A DNA stretch of 64,000 bases, from assembly GCA_025964685.1 (NCBI GenBank), contig JAOPYG010000293.1:1-64000 (forward strand), written 5' to 3'. Within the stretch, counting starts at the first letter, position 1, and each line of letters opens with the position of its first letter. The translations under genes and the position numbers were made by a program. Source of the DNA: Actinoallomurus sp. GTDB taxonomy: Bacteria > Actinomycetota > Actinomycetes > Streptosporangiales > Streptosporangiaceae. Below the pieces are notes generated by a model that made no database searches, was not told the origin of the DNA, and saw nothing but the letters and a program-made list of their open reading frames with translations. Shown here one piece after another: positions 1-8,613 of this stretch.

Positions 1-375
1 AGTGTCGCTAGGGGTGAGCATTGTCCCGCTCTCGCGGATCCCCGCGCACTGCGACCAGCCGTCACAACACGAACACGTCCGTGTGGCAAAGGCTGTGGCG
101 GGCGGTGATCCTCGGCAGGCGGCTCCGGGAAGGCCGTCACGGCGTGGGGTGCCCGCGGACGAAGGCACGGGTACGGACCACCAGCCGGGGCGGTCGCACC
201 GGGAACGCCGGGCCCGGCCACGCGAGGTGCCCATCCATGACGGTCGCCCGGGTTGGCCGATGCTCGCGACGCAGGCCTGGCCGACGCCGCGGACAGCCAG
301 GGCGAACAGGCTCACCCCAGGTTATATACTTCTTATACAGAACTATCCGCTCAACCCTCATGGAGAGTGCCGTAG
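1..375. other. Non-coding stretch at window edge
   Basis: I see no convincing gene. Open frames here have Arg/Gly-rich, domain-free translations typical of GC-rich chance frames. The left end could hold the tail of a gene that begins outside the window, but no recognisable C-terminus is visible. The last 60 bases contain the AT-rich promoter region of the next gene. Confidence 0.5.
321..338 (+). promoter_or_regulatory. AT-rich promoter/operator before MFS gene
   Basis: An abrupt AT-rich patch, gttatatacttcttatac, stands out in GC-rich surroundings. It is an imperfect palindrome (gttata/ttatac) and also carries TATAC twice, 9 bp apart. It lies 38 bp upstream of the MFS start, with a ggagag ribosome site between. 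The shape and size suit a MarR-family operator overlapping a -10 box; the MarR gene at the far end of the transporter is a candidate partner. This is inference. Confidence 0.4.
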
Positions 376-1752
376 ATGACGCGGTTGCTCGTTGAACCGC
401 CGCGCCCGCAGGTGGTGCGGGAGCATCGGAACGCACCGTGGTTCGCGGTGGGGTCCGTGTGCGTCGGCGCGTTCATGGGGCAGTTGGACGCCAGCATCGT
501 CACGCTCGCGTTCCCCGCCTTGCAGCGGGACTTCCACGCCTCCCTCGCCGCGGCGCAGTGGGTGTCACTGGGCTACCTGCTGGCGCTCGTCGGCCTGCTG
601 GCCGGTGCCGGGCGCTTGGCGGACGCGGTCGGGCGCAAGCTCGTCTACCTCTACGGGTTCGGTGTCTTCACTGTGGCCTCGGCGGCGTGCGGGCTGGCGC
701 CGACGTTGGGGATGCTCGTGGTGTTCCGTGTGGTGCAGGCGGCGGGGGCGGCCATGCTGCAGGCCAACAGTGTCGCGCTCGTGGTGACCAGTGTGCCCCG
801 GTCGAGGATGCGGGCCGGGCTCGGTATGCAGGCCGCCGCGCAGGCGCTCGGGCTCGCGCTCGGGCCGACCGTGGGCGGGCTGCTGGTCGGCTCGGCCGGC
901 TGGCGGTGGGTGTTCTGGGTGAACGTTCCCATCGGGTGTGCGGCGCTCGTGGTCGGGCGGTACCTGCTTCCCCGTACGCGTGAGCGTGCCGCCGCGGCGC
1001 GGTTCGACTGGCCCGGCCTGCTCCTGCTGGCGGGGGCGAGCGCCGCCCTGTTGGTCGCGATCTCCGGTGCGTCCGGCCTCGGGCTGCCCCTGTGGGAGGC
1101 GTGGGCCGCCGCCTCGGCGGCGGCGATGGCAGGTTTCGTGGTGCGGGAGCGCCGGGCGGCCGCCCCCCTCGTCGACATGGACCTGCTCCGTACGCCCGCC
1201 GTCTCAGTCGGGCTGGCCGGGGCGATGTGCGGGTACCTCGTCCTGTTCGGACCGCTGGCGCTCGTGCCGCAGATTCTCAGCGCGCGAGGCGCCGGCGCGA
1301 CGTACGCCGGGCTCGTCCTGACCGCGCTGCCGGCGGGTTTCGCCCTCGCGGCGCTCGCCGCCGACCGGGTGCTGCCCGAGGGGTTCGGCAACCGGCGGCG
1401 ATGTCTGCTCGGCGGTACGGTCGCGTCGCTCTGTGCGGTCGCGCTCGGGTGGGCGACGCCCGCCGCGATGCTGCCCCTGCTGGCGCTGCTCGGCGCCGGC
1501 CTCGGCCTGTTCATCCCCGCCAACAACACGGCCATCATGGCCGTGATCCCGACCCGGATGTCGGCCACCGCCGGCGGAATGGTGAACATGACGCGAGGCG
1601 CCGGTACCGCTCTCGGCATCGCCCTTGTGACGCTGATCCTGCACGCCGCCGCGACGGTTCAGGACGGCGCACGGCTCGCCTTCGCCGGGCTCGCCGTCGT
1701 CGCGGCGGTCGCCACCATGACGGGCATCACCGCACGGCGGCACGACGCCTAA
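376..1752 (+). CDS. MFS drug-efflux type transporter
   Basis: 458-residue membrane protein of the major facilitator superfamily, most like the proton-driven DHA (drug:H+ antiporter) exporters. The first helix contains the family-typical GQLDASIV stretch, loop 2-3 carries GRLADAVGRK (motif A), and helix 5 carries the antiporter motif GPTVGG followed by WRWVFWVNVPIG. About 12-14 hydrophobic segments fill the rest. The ATG is preceded by ggagag at a normal distance. Its 3' end overlaps the stop of a convergent MarR regulator by a few bases, suggesting a regulator-exporter pair, although such pairs are usually divergent. Substrate unknown; it would export toxic compounds across the cytoplasmic membrane. 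Confidence 0.85.
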   Translation: MTRLLVEPPRPQVVREHRNAPWFAVGSVCVGAFMGQLDASIVTLAFPALQRDFHASLAAAQWVSLGYLLALVGLLAGAGRLADAVGRKLVYLYGFGVFTVASAACGLAPTLGMLVVFRVVQAAGAAMLQANSVALVVTSVPRSRMRAGLGMQAAAQALGLALGPTVGGLLVGSAGWRWVFWVNVPIGCAALVVGRYLLPRTRERAAAARFDWPGLLLLAGASAALLVAISGASGLGLPLWEAWAAASAAAMAGFVVRERRAAAPLVDMDLLRTPAVSVGLAGAMCGYLVLFGPLALVPQILSARGAGATYAGLVLTALPAGFALAALAADRVLPEGFGNRRRCLLGGTVASLCAVALGWATPAAMLPLLALLGAGLGLFIPANNTAIMAVIPTRMSATAGGMVNMTRGAGTALGIALVTLILHAAATVQDGARLAFAGLAVVAAVATMTGITARRHDA

Positions 1753-2249
1753 CCTTCGGCGAGGGTGTCGACCGCCTCGGCCAGTTGCCGCAGCCCGGGA
1801 AGGGCTTCGGCGAGTGCGCCCTGGCTACGCTCGTCGAGCCGGGCGAGCGCGGACTGGAGGATCGCCGTGTTGGTGGTCTTCCAGCCCTCAACGGCCCGTC
1901 GCCCTTCCGGGGTGAGGGTCAGCGCGACGGCGCGCGCGTCCTCCGCGGCGTTCGTCCGTACGATCAGGCTCCGGCTGTGGAGCGCGTTCACCAGGGTGGT
2001 GACGGAGTTCGCGGCCAGCATGAGCCGGCGTGCGATCCGCCCGGGACGGATGCCCGGCTCGTCCGCGATACACGCCAGCACCTCCAGCTGGGCGACCGAC
2101 AGGGGGTTGGCCGGGTCAGCGGCGCGTGCCGCGCGGCGCATGGCACGCCTCAGGCGCGCGACGGTGTCCGCGAGGAGTACACCGGTGGCCTCCGAGGGGC
2201 TCGCCGCCCCATGGTCGGACGCTCGGTTCACAGGGGCCATACCAAGCAT
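1749..2249 (-). CDS. MarR family transcriptional regulator
   Basis: 166-residue winged-helix regulator. The core runs LSVAQLEVLACIADEPGIR, then GRIARRLMLAANSVTTLV (recognition helix area) and the wing with DARAVALTLTPEGRR, the usual MarR signature of D-x-R...L-T-x-x-G. An open frame continues further upstream, but that part overlaps modA on the same strand in another frame, so I chose the ATG at 2249 (a second ATG is at 2240). It is convergent with and overlaps the end of the MFS gene and lies just 26 bp downstream of modA. It probably controls the neighbouring exporter; the ligand is not predictable. Confidence 0.85.
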   Translation of the reverse strand: MLGMAPVNRASDHGAASPSEATGVLLADTVARLRRAMRRAARAADPANPLSVAQLEVLACIADEPGIRPGRIARRLMLAANSVTTLVNALHSRSLIVRTNAAEDARAVALTLTPEGRRAVEGWKTTNTAILQSALARLDERSQGALAEALPGLRQLAEAVDTLAEG

Positions 2250-2275
2250 TGTCTCCCGAAAAACCCGGGTAATGC

Positions 2276-3022
2276 TCAGGCCATGAATCCGTACTTGCGC
2301 AGGATCGTGACCGCGGCCGGCGACCCGAGCCAGGTCACGAACGCTCGTGCGGTGGCGCCGTGGGCGCTGTTCTGTACGGCCGCGGCGAAGTAGGTCGCGG
2401 TGACGTTCTGCTCCCGCGGGATGGGCACGCTGCTCGCCGAGACACCCGCGGAGCGCATGTCGGTCACGTACACGATGCCCGCGTCCGCCGTGCCGGTACG
2501 GATCCGGGTGAGCACCGTGCGCGCGTCGGCCTCCTCCGACGACGGCCGTACGGTCACGCCGGCCTTGGCGAGGATTCGCGCCGCGTACCGGCCCACGGGC
2601 ACCACGGGGCCGCCGAGCACCACCCGGAGGCGTGGGTTGGCCAGGTCCGCCAGCAGGCGTATGTGGCGCGGATTGCCCGCGGCGACCGCGATCGTCATCG
2701 TGCCCTGCGCGAAGGCCCTGCGGCGCGAGATCTGCTCGGCGGCGATGTCCATGGACGTGCTGTCGGCGGTGGCCAGCACGTCGGCGTGCTCGCGATCGTG
2801 GATGTCCCCGGCCATCTCCTGGGAGCCGGCGAACTCGAACTGCACGCCGGTCACGTGCCGGTTCGCCGCCTGGTACGCGGCGCCGAGCTCGCCGAAGGCG
2901 TCGGTGAGCGACGAGGCGGCGAGCACCTTGAGGGTGAACCGCTCGTCGCCGGAGGCGATGCCGCACCCGGCCAGAGCCAGCGTCACGACGGCCACGGCGG
3001 CGAGACGCGTGAAAAACGGCAT
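2276..3022 (-). CDS. modA: Molybdate ABC transporter, substrate-binding lipoprotein
   Basis: 248-residue type II periplasmic-binding-like lipoprotein. The signal peptide ends at the lipobox LAGC with the lipid-anchored Cys at residue 20. The mature start LKVLAASSLTDAFGELGAAY and the later FAGSQEMAGDI are the oxyanion-binding loops typical of ModA, and ADVLATAD follows. It would capture molybdate (possibly tungstate) outside the membrane and deliver it to ModB/ModC. It is unusual that modA is the last transporter gene, 50 bp after modC; most operons start with modA. A -10-like TAAGAT 7 bp before its ATG suggests it can also be transcribed separately. Confidence 0.92.
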   Translation of the reverse strand: MPFFTRLAAVAVVTLALAGCGIASGDERFTLKVLAASSLTDAFGELGAAYQAANRHVTGVQFEFAGSQEMAGDIHDREHADVLATADSTSMDIAAEQISRRRAFAQGTMTIAVAAGNPRHIRLLADLANPRLRVVLGGPVVPVGRYAARILAKAGVTVRPSSEEADARTVLTRIRTGTADAGIVYVTDMRSAGVSASSVPIPREQNVTATYFAAAVQNSAHGATARAFVTWLGSPAAVTILRKYGFMA

Positions 3023-3029
3023 GCGGGCG

Positions 3030-3035
3030 ATCTTA
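3030..3035 (-). promoter_or_regulatory. Candidate -10 box of modA (leaderless)
   Basis: On the minus strand TAAGAT is followed by 7 bases and then the modA ATG. No ribosome binding site lies between, so a transcript from here would start at or next to the start codon. No clear -35 box is visible. Confidence 0.4.
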
Positions 3036-3072
3036 AGGTGGTTCGTCGGTTATGGCCGGACGCAACGCGCCG

Positions 3073-4101
3073 TCACGCCGGATAGGCGTGGGTCTCGGTG
3101 GCCTTGACGGCGGCCCAGACCGAGTCGCCGTCCGCCAGCCCGAGCTCGGCGAGCGCGGCCGGGGTGATGTCGGCCGAGGCCGGCATCGGACCGTCCAGAT
3201 GCACCCGCACCTGGTCGCCGTGCGGCTCGATCCCGCCGATCGTCGCCTCCCAGAGGTTGCGCGGGCTGCCGTCGGGACGCGTACGGAACAACGCCACCGC
3301 CGACGGACGGAACGCCAGGAACACCTCGCCGGACAGGGACTCGGCGACGTTGAGGGTGAGCCGGTCCAGCGTCACGTCGTGGCCGTCGGCCAGCCCCCGG
3401 TAGAGGTTCAGCCCGACGAGACGGGCGACGTACTCAGTGCGCGGGTGACGCGCGACGTGCGCCGGGGCGCCCTCCTGCACGACCCGTCCGTTCTCGATCA
3501 CGATGAGCCGGTCGGCGAGCGCCATGGCGTCCAGCGGATCGTGGGTGACCAGCAGGGACGCGCCGTCGAACGCCGCGAGGTGACGGCGTAGACCGGCACG
3601 GATCTCCCTGCGCGTGTCGACGTCGAGCGCGGACAGCGGCTCGTCGAGCAGCAGGAGCCGGGGCCGTACGGCCAGCGCACGCGCGAGTGCGACGCGCTGC
3701 GCCTGGCCGCCGGAAAGCGTGCGGGGCCGCTGGCCGGCCTGGTCGGTGAGGCCGACGCGGTCGAGCCACTCCGCCGCAAGCCGGCGGGCCTCGCGCTTGC
3801 GCACGCCCTGGCAGCGGGGCCCGAACGCCACGTTGTCCAGCGCGCTGAGGTGCGGGAACAGCAGATAGTCCTGGAACACCATGCCGACCGGGCGCCGGTC
3901 CGCCGGCCGGTCGTGCCACTCCTCGGCGGCGACCCGTATGTGGCCCGCGGACAGCGGCACCAGGCCGGCGAGGGACCGCAGCGCGGTGCTCTTGCCCGCG
4001 CCGTTGGGGCCGAGCAGCGCCACGACCTCGCCCTCGGCGATCCGCAACTCCATGTCCAGCGTGAAGGCCGGGTGCCGTACGACCAGGTGGGCATCGATCA
4101 C
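3073..4101 (-). CDS. modC: Molybdate ABC transporter ATP-binding protein
   Basis: About 342 residues. The N-terminal ATPase has Walker A GPNGAGKST, the signature LSGGQAQRVALARA, Walker B LLLLDEPLSALD and the switch His in LLVTHDPLDAMALAD. The C-terminal ~90 residues form a TOBE-type molybdate-sensing domain, as usual for ModC. It powers molybdate import. The frame is open far upstream, across modB in another frame, so that part is not coding; I chose the GTG at 4101, which forms a GTGA overlap with the modB stop. A GTG at 4110 is a close alternative. It follows modB and precedes modA in one leftward operon. Confidence 0.92.
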   Translation of the reverse strand: MIDAHLVVRHPAFTLDMELRIAEGEVVALLGPNGAGKSTALRSLAGLVPLSAGHIRVAAEEWHDRPADRRPVGMVFQDYLLFPHLSALDNVAFGPRCQGVRKREARRLAAEWLDRVGLTDQAGQRPRTLSGGQAQRVALARALAVRPRLLLLDEPLSALDVDTRREIRAGLRRHLAAFDGASLLVTHDPLDAMALADRLIVIENGRVVQEGAPAHVARHPRTEYVARLVGLNLYRGLADGHDVTLDRLTLNVAESLSGEVFLAFRPSAVALFRTRPDGSPRNLWEATIGGIEPHGDQVRVHLDGPMPASADITPAALAELGLADGDSVWAAVKATETHAYPA

Positions 4102-4874
4102 GACAGCCACCGTCCCCGGAGGCCGGCCAGGACGAGCACGGAGACCGCGAGCAGGACGAGGCTGAGCACGATCGCGGCCTGCGGGTCGGTCTCCAGCGCG
4201 AGGTAGACCGCCAGGGGCATGGTCTGCGTACGGCCCGGATAGTTGCCGGCGAAGGTGATGGTGGCCCCGAACTCCCCGAGGGCACGTGCCCAGCACAGCA
4301 CGGCGCCGGCCCCGATGCCCGGCGCGATGAGCGGCAGCGTGACCCGGCGGAACGTCGTCCACCGGGATGCGCCCAGGGTGGCGGCGGCGTCCTCGTACCT
4401 CAGGTCTGCGGCGCGCAGCGCCCCCTCGACGCTGATCACCAGGAACGGCAGCGCGACGAACGCCTCCGCCAGGACGACCCCGGGGGTGGTGAACGGCAGG
4501 GTCAGGCCGAACCAGCGGTCCAGCCACCGCCCGACCAGGCCGTTCCGGCCCAGGGCGAGCAGCAGCGCCACGCCGCCGACCACCGGCGGGAGCACGAGCG
4601 GCACGGTCACCAGGGCGCGCACCAGCCGGCGGCCGGGGAAGGAGACGCGGGCGAGCACCCAGGCGAGCGGCACCCCGACGATCAGGCAGAACACGGTCGC
4701 GAGGGTCGCGCAGATCACGGACAGCCGCAGCGCCTCGAGGATCTCCGGCCGGCCCAGCCGGGTGCCGAGAGTCGACCATGGCGCGCGGTAGAGCAGGCCG
4801 GCGACGGGAAGCACCAGGAAGGCGAACGCGACCAGCGCGGGTACGACGAGCACCCAGGGCGCCCGGCGGCTCAC
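4098..4874 (-). CDS. modB: Molybdate ABC transporter permease
   Basis: 258-residue inner-membrane permease starting with GTG. It has six predicted helices and the EAA loop (EDAAATLGASRWTTFRRV, then LPLIAPG) that contacts the ATPase ModC. Length and motifs are typical for ModB/CysW-type permeases; the ModA and ModC neighbours specify molybdate. It lies 37 bp after the ModE-like regulator gene and its stop overlaps the modC start. Confidence 0.93.
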   Translation of the reverse strand: MSRRAPWVLVVPALVAFAFLVLPVAGLLYRAPWSTLGTRLGRPEILEALRLSVICATLATVFCLIVGVPLAWVLARVSFPGRRLVRALVTVPLVLPPVVGGVALLLALGRNGLVGRWLDRWFGLTLPFTTPGVVLAEAFVALPFLVISVEGALRAADLRYEDAAATLGASRWTTFRRVTLPLIAPGIGAGAVLCWARALGEFGATITFAGNYPGRTQTMPLAVYLALETDPQAAIVLSLVLLAVSVLVLAGLRGRWLS

Positions 4875-4911
4875 GACCGCGTGAGCCCGGTGGCCGCCGG
4901 CCCGGAGTCGA

Positions 4912-5295
4912 TCACTCGGATCGCTCCACGACGACGTTGGTGGACTTGACGACGGCGACGGCGATGACGCCGGGTTCGAGCCCGAGATCGTCCGCGGCCT
5001 CCCGGCTCATGAGGGAGACGACGCGGTGCGGCCCCGCCTGGATCTCCACCTTCGCCATCACGTTGTCGCGTACGACCTCGGTGACGATGCCGCGCATCCG
5101 GTTGCGTGCGGAGGATAGGCCCTTGTCGGGCTCGGCGGGCGAGCGGACGAAGGCCGCGAGGTCGGTCCCGGAGACGATCCGGTGACCGTGCTCGTCACGC
5201 TCGGCGGTCAGCCGCCCCGAATCGACCCACCGCCGCACGGTGTCGGAGCTGACGTCGAGAAGAGAGGCGACCTCGCTGATCCGGAAGACGGTCAC
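4912..5295 (-). CDS. ModE-like regulator: HTH plus TOBE domain
   Basis: 127 residues. The N-terminus (about 1-50: FRISEVASLLDVSSDTVRRW, then DSGRLTAERDEHGHR) is a MerR/excisionase-type helix-turn-helix. The C-terminus (about 65-127: RNRMRGIVTEVVRDNVMAKV, later SLMSREAADDLGLEPG) is one TOBE/molbindin domain that binds molybdate. It is the first gene of the molybdate operon and most likely senses molybdate to set transporter expression. Classic ModE of proteobacteria has a larger winged helix and two TOBE domains, so this is the compact actinobacterial type. Confidence 0.85.
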   Translation of the reverse strand: MTVFRISEVASLLDVSSDTVRRWVDSGRLTAERDEHGHRIVSGTDLAAFVRSPAEPDKGLSSARNRMRGIVTEVVRDNVMAKVEIQAGPHRVVSLMSREAADDLGLEPGVIAVAVVKSTNVVVERSE

Positions 5296-5424
5296 GGCGC
5301 AGAGTATATCGCCGCAGAAACGGAGAATCGTGCACGTTATGCCAGGACGATGCGGGGCCCACCACCGCCGTACGGTGGCAGATGCGAGGGGCTCCCGTAC
5401 GGCAGGCGGCGGACCTTCGGTGGC

Positions 5425-6291
5425 TCAGAGGGCGAGGCCGACGGCGAGGAGCACGCCGAAGATGATCTGCAGGCGGCCGGTCTCGCCCAGTACGGCGATG
5501 AGCTGCGGGCCGGCCGCGCCGCGCAGGACCCGGCGTACCGGGGAGATCGCCCACAGCGCGGCGGGCAGGCCCAGCATCGCCCACGGATGCGCGATGGCGA
5601 CGATCGGCACGCAGCAGAACGCGGCGATCGCGCATCCGGCGTACAGCAGGCGGGTGCGGCCGTCGCCGAGCACCACCGCGAGCGTGCGCTTGCCCGAGTC
5701 GCGGTCGGTGGGGATGTCGCGCAGGTTGTTCACGACGAGCATGGAGCACGAGAGCAGGCCCACCGGTACCGCTGCCACCCACACGGCCCAGGGCAGCCCC
5801 TCGAGCTGGACGTACGCGGTGCCGACCACCGACACGATCCCGAAGAAGACGAAGACCGAGATCTCGCCGAGCGCGCGGTAGCCGTACGGCCGCGAGCCGC
5901 CGGTGTAGAACCAGCCCGCCGCGATCGCGGCCGCGCCGATGAGCAGCAGCCACCAGCTGGTGACCGCCGCGAGGACCAGGCCGGCGACGGCCGCGAGCAG
6001 GAAGCAGCCCACCGCCGCGGCGAGCACCTGCTTGGGCGGGGCGACCTTGGAGCCCACCAGGCGCATCGGCCCGACCCGTGCCTCGTCGGTGCCGCGGATG
6101 CCGTCGCTGTAGTCGTTGGCGTAGTTGACGCCGACCTGCAGCAGGATGGAGACGAGCAGGGCGAACACCGCCCGCCACCAGATGGCGTGGCCGAACCCGA
6201 TCGCGATGCCGGTGCCGACCAGCACCGGGACGATCGAGTTGGGGAGCGTACGGGGCCGCGCTCCGGCGACCCACTGGGGGAGAGAGGCCAC
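5425..6291 (-). CDS. menA: 1,4-dihydroxy-2-naphthoate polyprenyltransferase
   Basis: 288-residue UbiA-superfamily membrane enzyme that prenylates 1,4-dihydroxy-2-naphthoate to demethylmenaquinone in menaquinone synthesis. The two Asp-rich metal/diphosphate sites are visible: NYANDYSDGIRGTD near residue 58 and NNLRDIPTDRDSGKRTLAV near residue 190. Eight or nine hydrophobic helices and the typical N-terminus WVAGARPRTLPNSIVPVLVG support MenA rather than other UbiA types. GTG start. It lies 25 bp after an MFS gene on the same strand, and no other men gene is present in the window. Confidence 0.93.
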   Translation of the reverse strand: MASLPQWVAGARPRTLPNSIVPVLVGTGIAIGFGHAIWWRAVFALLVSILLQVGVNYANDYSDGIRGTDEARVGPMRLVGSKVAPPKQVLAAAVGCFLLAAVAGLVLAAVTSWWLLLIGAAAIAAGWFYTGGSRPYGYRALGEISVFVFFGIVSVVGTAYVQLEGLPWAVWVAAVPVGLLSCSMLVVNNLRDIPTDRDSGKRTLAVVLGDGRTRLLYAGCAIAAFCCVPIVAIAHPWAMLGLPAALWAISPVRRVLRGAAGPQLIAVLGETGRLQIIFGVLLAVGLAL

Positions 6292-6316
6292 TACCGCACT
6301 GGTCCGGCATCGAGGA

Positions 6317-7945
6317 TCATGCGGAGGATTCTGCCGGACGGGGCTCGGGCGGCTGACGCAGACCCAGGGTCAGTACGAAACCGAGGCCCAGCAGCCCGGC
6401 GGTGGCGAAGGCGGCGCGGTCGGTCGCGACCGCGAGGCTCTCGTCGGCGGCACGGGCCACGCGGGGGTCGCCGTGCCGCAGGTCGGCGGCGAACGTCCCG
6501 GCGGTGTCGCGCAGGCGCGCGGCGTACGCCCCGCCCTGCCGCGGGGGCACACCTGCCCTGCGCAGGCGGTCGGTCATCACATGGCTGAGGCTCGTCGCGA
6601 AGACGGCGCCGATCAGCGCGATGCCCAGGGCCGAGCCGATCTGCCGCGCGGTCGACTGGGTGCCGGAGGCCAGGCCCGCGCGCGCCGGCGGCACGTCGCG
6701 CAGCACGATGCTCGTGAGTTGCGCCGTGGTCAGCCCGAGCCCGATTCCGTAGATCAGCATCCAGGGCGCGAGCTGGTACCCCGTCGTGTCGGCGCGCGTC
6801 GTGAGCCCGATCAGGAGCACCGCGACGGTCTCGAGGGCCATCCCGGCCTGCAGCATCCGTGCGGCGCCGATCCGGCGCGACAACCGCGCCGCGAAGCCGC
6901 CGGTCAGCAGTGTGCCCAGGGCGAGCGGCAGGATCGCCACGCTGACCTGCAGCGGGGAGTTCCCGTGAACGTCCTGCAGGAAGAGCGGCAGCGTGAACAT
7001 CAGCCCGAGCTCGCCCACGCTGATCAGGGTGGCGGCGGCGTTGCCGCGGCGGAACGCGGGGATGCGGAACAGCGTCAGGTCCAGCACGACCGGCCGGCCC
7101 GCGGCGGCCCGCGCCCGTTCGACGCCCAGCAGAGCGCACAGCGCGGCCACGCCGGCCACGAGCGCGACCGGCACCGGAGAGATCCCGGTGTCCCAGCGCA
7201 GCGGACCGGCCGAGAAGGGTTGCAGGAGCCGCCACCAGCCGTACCGCTGCCCCTCGATGAGCGCGAACACGACGGCGGCGAACCCGCCCGCGCTGAGGAG
7301 GCCGCCCGCCCAGTCGATGCCACGCCTGGCCATGCGGTCACGGGTCTCCGGGACGAAAAGCAGCGCGCCCGCCACGACCACCGCGCCGAGTGGCAGGTTC
7401 ACCCCGAACGCCCAGCGCCAGCCGTACGACGTCGCGAGCCACCCGCCGAGCAGCGGCCCGAGGGCGGCCATGCCGCCGATGAGCGAACCCCAGATGCCGA
7501 ACGCCACGGCGCGGTCGCGTCCGCGGAACACCGAGGTCACGGTGGAGAGGGTGGCGGGCAGGATCATCGACGCGCCGGCGCCCTGCAGCAGGCGGGCGCC
7601 GATGAGCGCGGAACCGTTCGCCGATGCCGCCGCGAGCAGGCTCGCCGCCGTGAACACCACCGTGCCCAGCAAGAACATGCGCCGGCGCCCGTACACGTCG
7701 CCGGCCATCCCGAAGGGGATCAGCAGCGCGGCGAAGGCGAGCGAGTAGATCGAGGTGACCCACTCCGCGTCCGCTGTGGTGAGACGCAGGTCACCGACCA
7801 CGCGGGGCAGCATGACGTTGACGATCGTGGCGTCGACGATGATCAGCGAGACGCCGAGACCGATGACGATCATGCCTAGCCAACGCCGGCGGCCGGGAGT
7901 GCCGATCGCGGGGGCGGGAACGGCCGGAGCCGCGCTTACAGTCAT
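6317..7945 (-). CDS. MFS transporter, DHA2 (14-helix) family
   Basis: About 542 residues from the chosen ATG at 7945. The sequence begins with IIVDATIVNVMLP in helix 1, the DHA2 hallmark, then GDVYGRRRMFLLG (motif A) and GPLLGGWLATSYGWRWAF (motif C region). It likely exports a drug or toxic metabolite using the proton gradient. A longer frame opens at an ATG at 8026, adding an unconserved hydrophilic stretch; the shorter start puts about 20 residues before helix 1, normal for the family. It is divergent from a MarR gene 120 bp away, its probable repressor, and is followed by menA. Confidence 0.87.
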   Translation of the reverse strand: MTVSAAPAVPAPAIGTPGRRRWLGMIVIGLGVSLIIVDATIVNVMLPRVVGDLRLTTADAEWVTSIYSLAFAALLIPFGMAGDVYGRRRMFLLGTVVFTAASLLAAASANGSALIGARLLQGAGASMILPATLSTVTSVFRGRDRAVAFGIWGSLIGGMAALGPLLGGWLATSYGWRWAFGVNLPLGAVVVAGALLFVPETRDRMARRGIDWAGGLLSAGGFAAVVFALIEGQRYGWWRLLQPFSAGPLRWDTGISPVPVALVAGVAALCALLGVERARAAAGRPVVLDLTLFRIPAFRRGNAAATLISVGELGLMFTLPLFLQDVHGNSPLQVSVAILPLALGTLLTGGFAARLSRRIGAARMLQAGMALETVAVLLIGLTTRADTTGYQLAPWMLIYGIGLGLTTAQLTSIVLRDVPPARAGLASGTQSTARQIGSALGIALIGAVFATSLSHVMTDRLRRAGVPPRQGGAYAARLRDTAGTFAADLRHGDPRVARAADESLAVATDRAAFATAGLLGLGFVLTLGLRQPPEPRPAESSA

Positions 7946-8062
7946 GGATTCTGGGCCGGTCCGCTCCACTCTGGGCGAGAACTCGCCGCTGAACGGTTCG
8001 ACTTCAAGATACCCCCGCCCCTTCATGACCCCGATCCGGGTGGTCCGCTGGCCTCACGGGCC

Positions 8063-8578
8063 GTGAGCACGGAGAATGTCGCCGTGCGAGACTCCGAGGC
8101 CGATCCCGAACCCATGTCGCTGTCGCGCCTGCTGGCGGTGGCCGGGCACATCGTCGCCCTCCGCCGGCAAAGGTTCATGGGGGGCTACGGCCTCACACCA
8201 CACGGCCTGGCGGTGCTGGCCTACCTCGAACACGGGTCCGGGCTGACCCAGCGTGAGCTGGCCAGACGCTGCGGCGTCGCACCCTCGACCCTCAACCACA
8301 CGGTAGACCACCTCGCGCAGTCCGGCTGGGTCGAGCGGCGCCGTGACACGGCCGACCGCCGTCTCGTACGCCTCGCGCTCACCGAGAGCGGACACCGTCA
8401 CCTGGCGCAGGTGCAGCAGGCGGCCGACAGCGAGATGGAGCCGATGCTCGACCACCTCGTGCCCTCCGACGAGACCGCCGTCCGGCGGTTCCTCCTGGAG
8501 ACGGTGACCCGTCTGCAGGCCATGGAGGAGGACGCCGTGCTCGGCTATCCGGTGTCTCACGGGACCGGCCGGTCGTGA
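8063..8578 (+). CDS. MarR family transcriptional regulator
   Basis: 171-residue winged-helix protein. Key stretches are LTPHGLAVLAYLEHGSGLTQ, then RELARRCGVAPSTLNHTVDHL (helix-turn-helix) and the wing VERRRDTADRRLVRLALTES, with the D-x-R-x-x-x-L-x-L-T signature. GTG start at 8063; GTG 8084 and ATG 8114 are alternatives. It is divergent from the DHA2 exporter, the arrangement of a MarR repressor and its efflux target. Inducer unknown. Confidence 0.87.
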   Translation: MSTENVAVRDSEADPEPMSLSRLLAVAGHIVALRRQRFMGGYGLTPHGLAVLAYLEHGSGLTQRELARRCGVAPSTLNHTVDHLAQSGWVERRRDTADRRLVRLALTESGHRHLAQVQQAADSEMEPMLDHLVPSDETAVRRFLLETVTRLQAMEEDAVLGYPVSHGTGRS

Positions 8579-8601
8579 GTTCGCGAAGGGCGCGGCACTG
8601 T

Positions 8602-8607
8602 TAGTTT
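8602..8607 (+). promoter_or_regulatory. Candidate -10 box of ung (leaderless)
   Basis: TAGTTT is followed by exactly six bases and the ung ATG. No ribosome binding site lies between, so the mRNA would begin at the start codon. Confidence 0.45.
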
Positions 8608-8613
8608 CGGCAC

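Noticed and set aside
60-95. acacg..cgtgt inverted repeat at the window start
   Set aside because: Short arms, no gene nearby to give it meaning.
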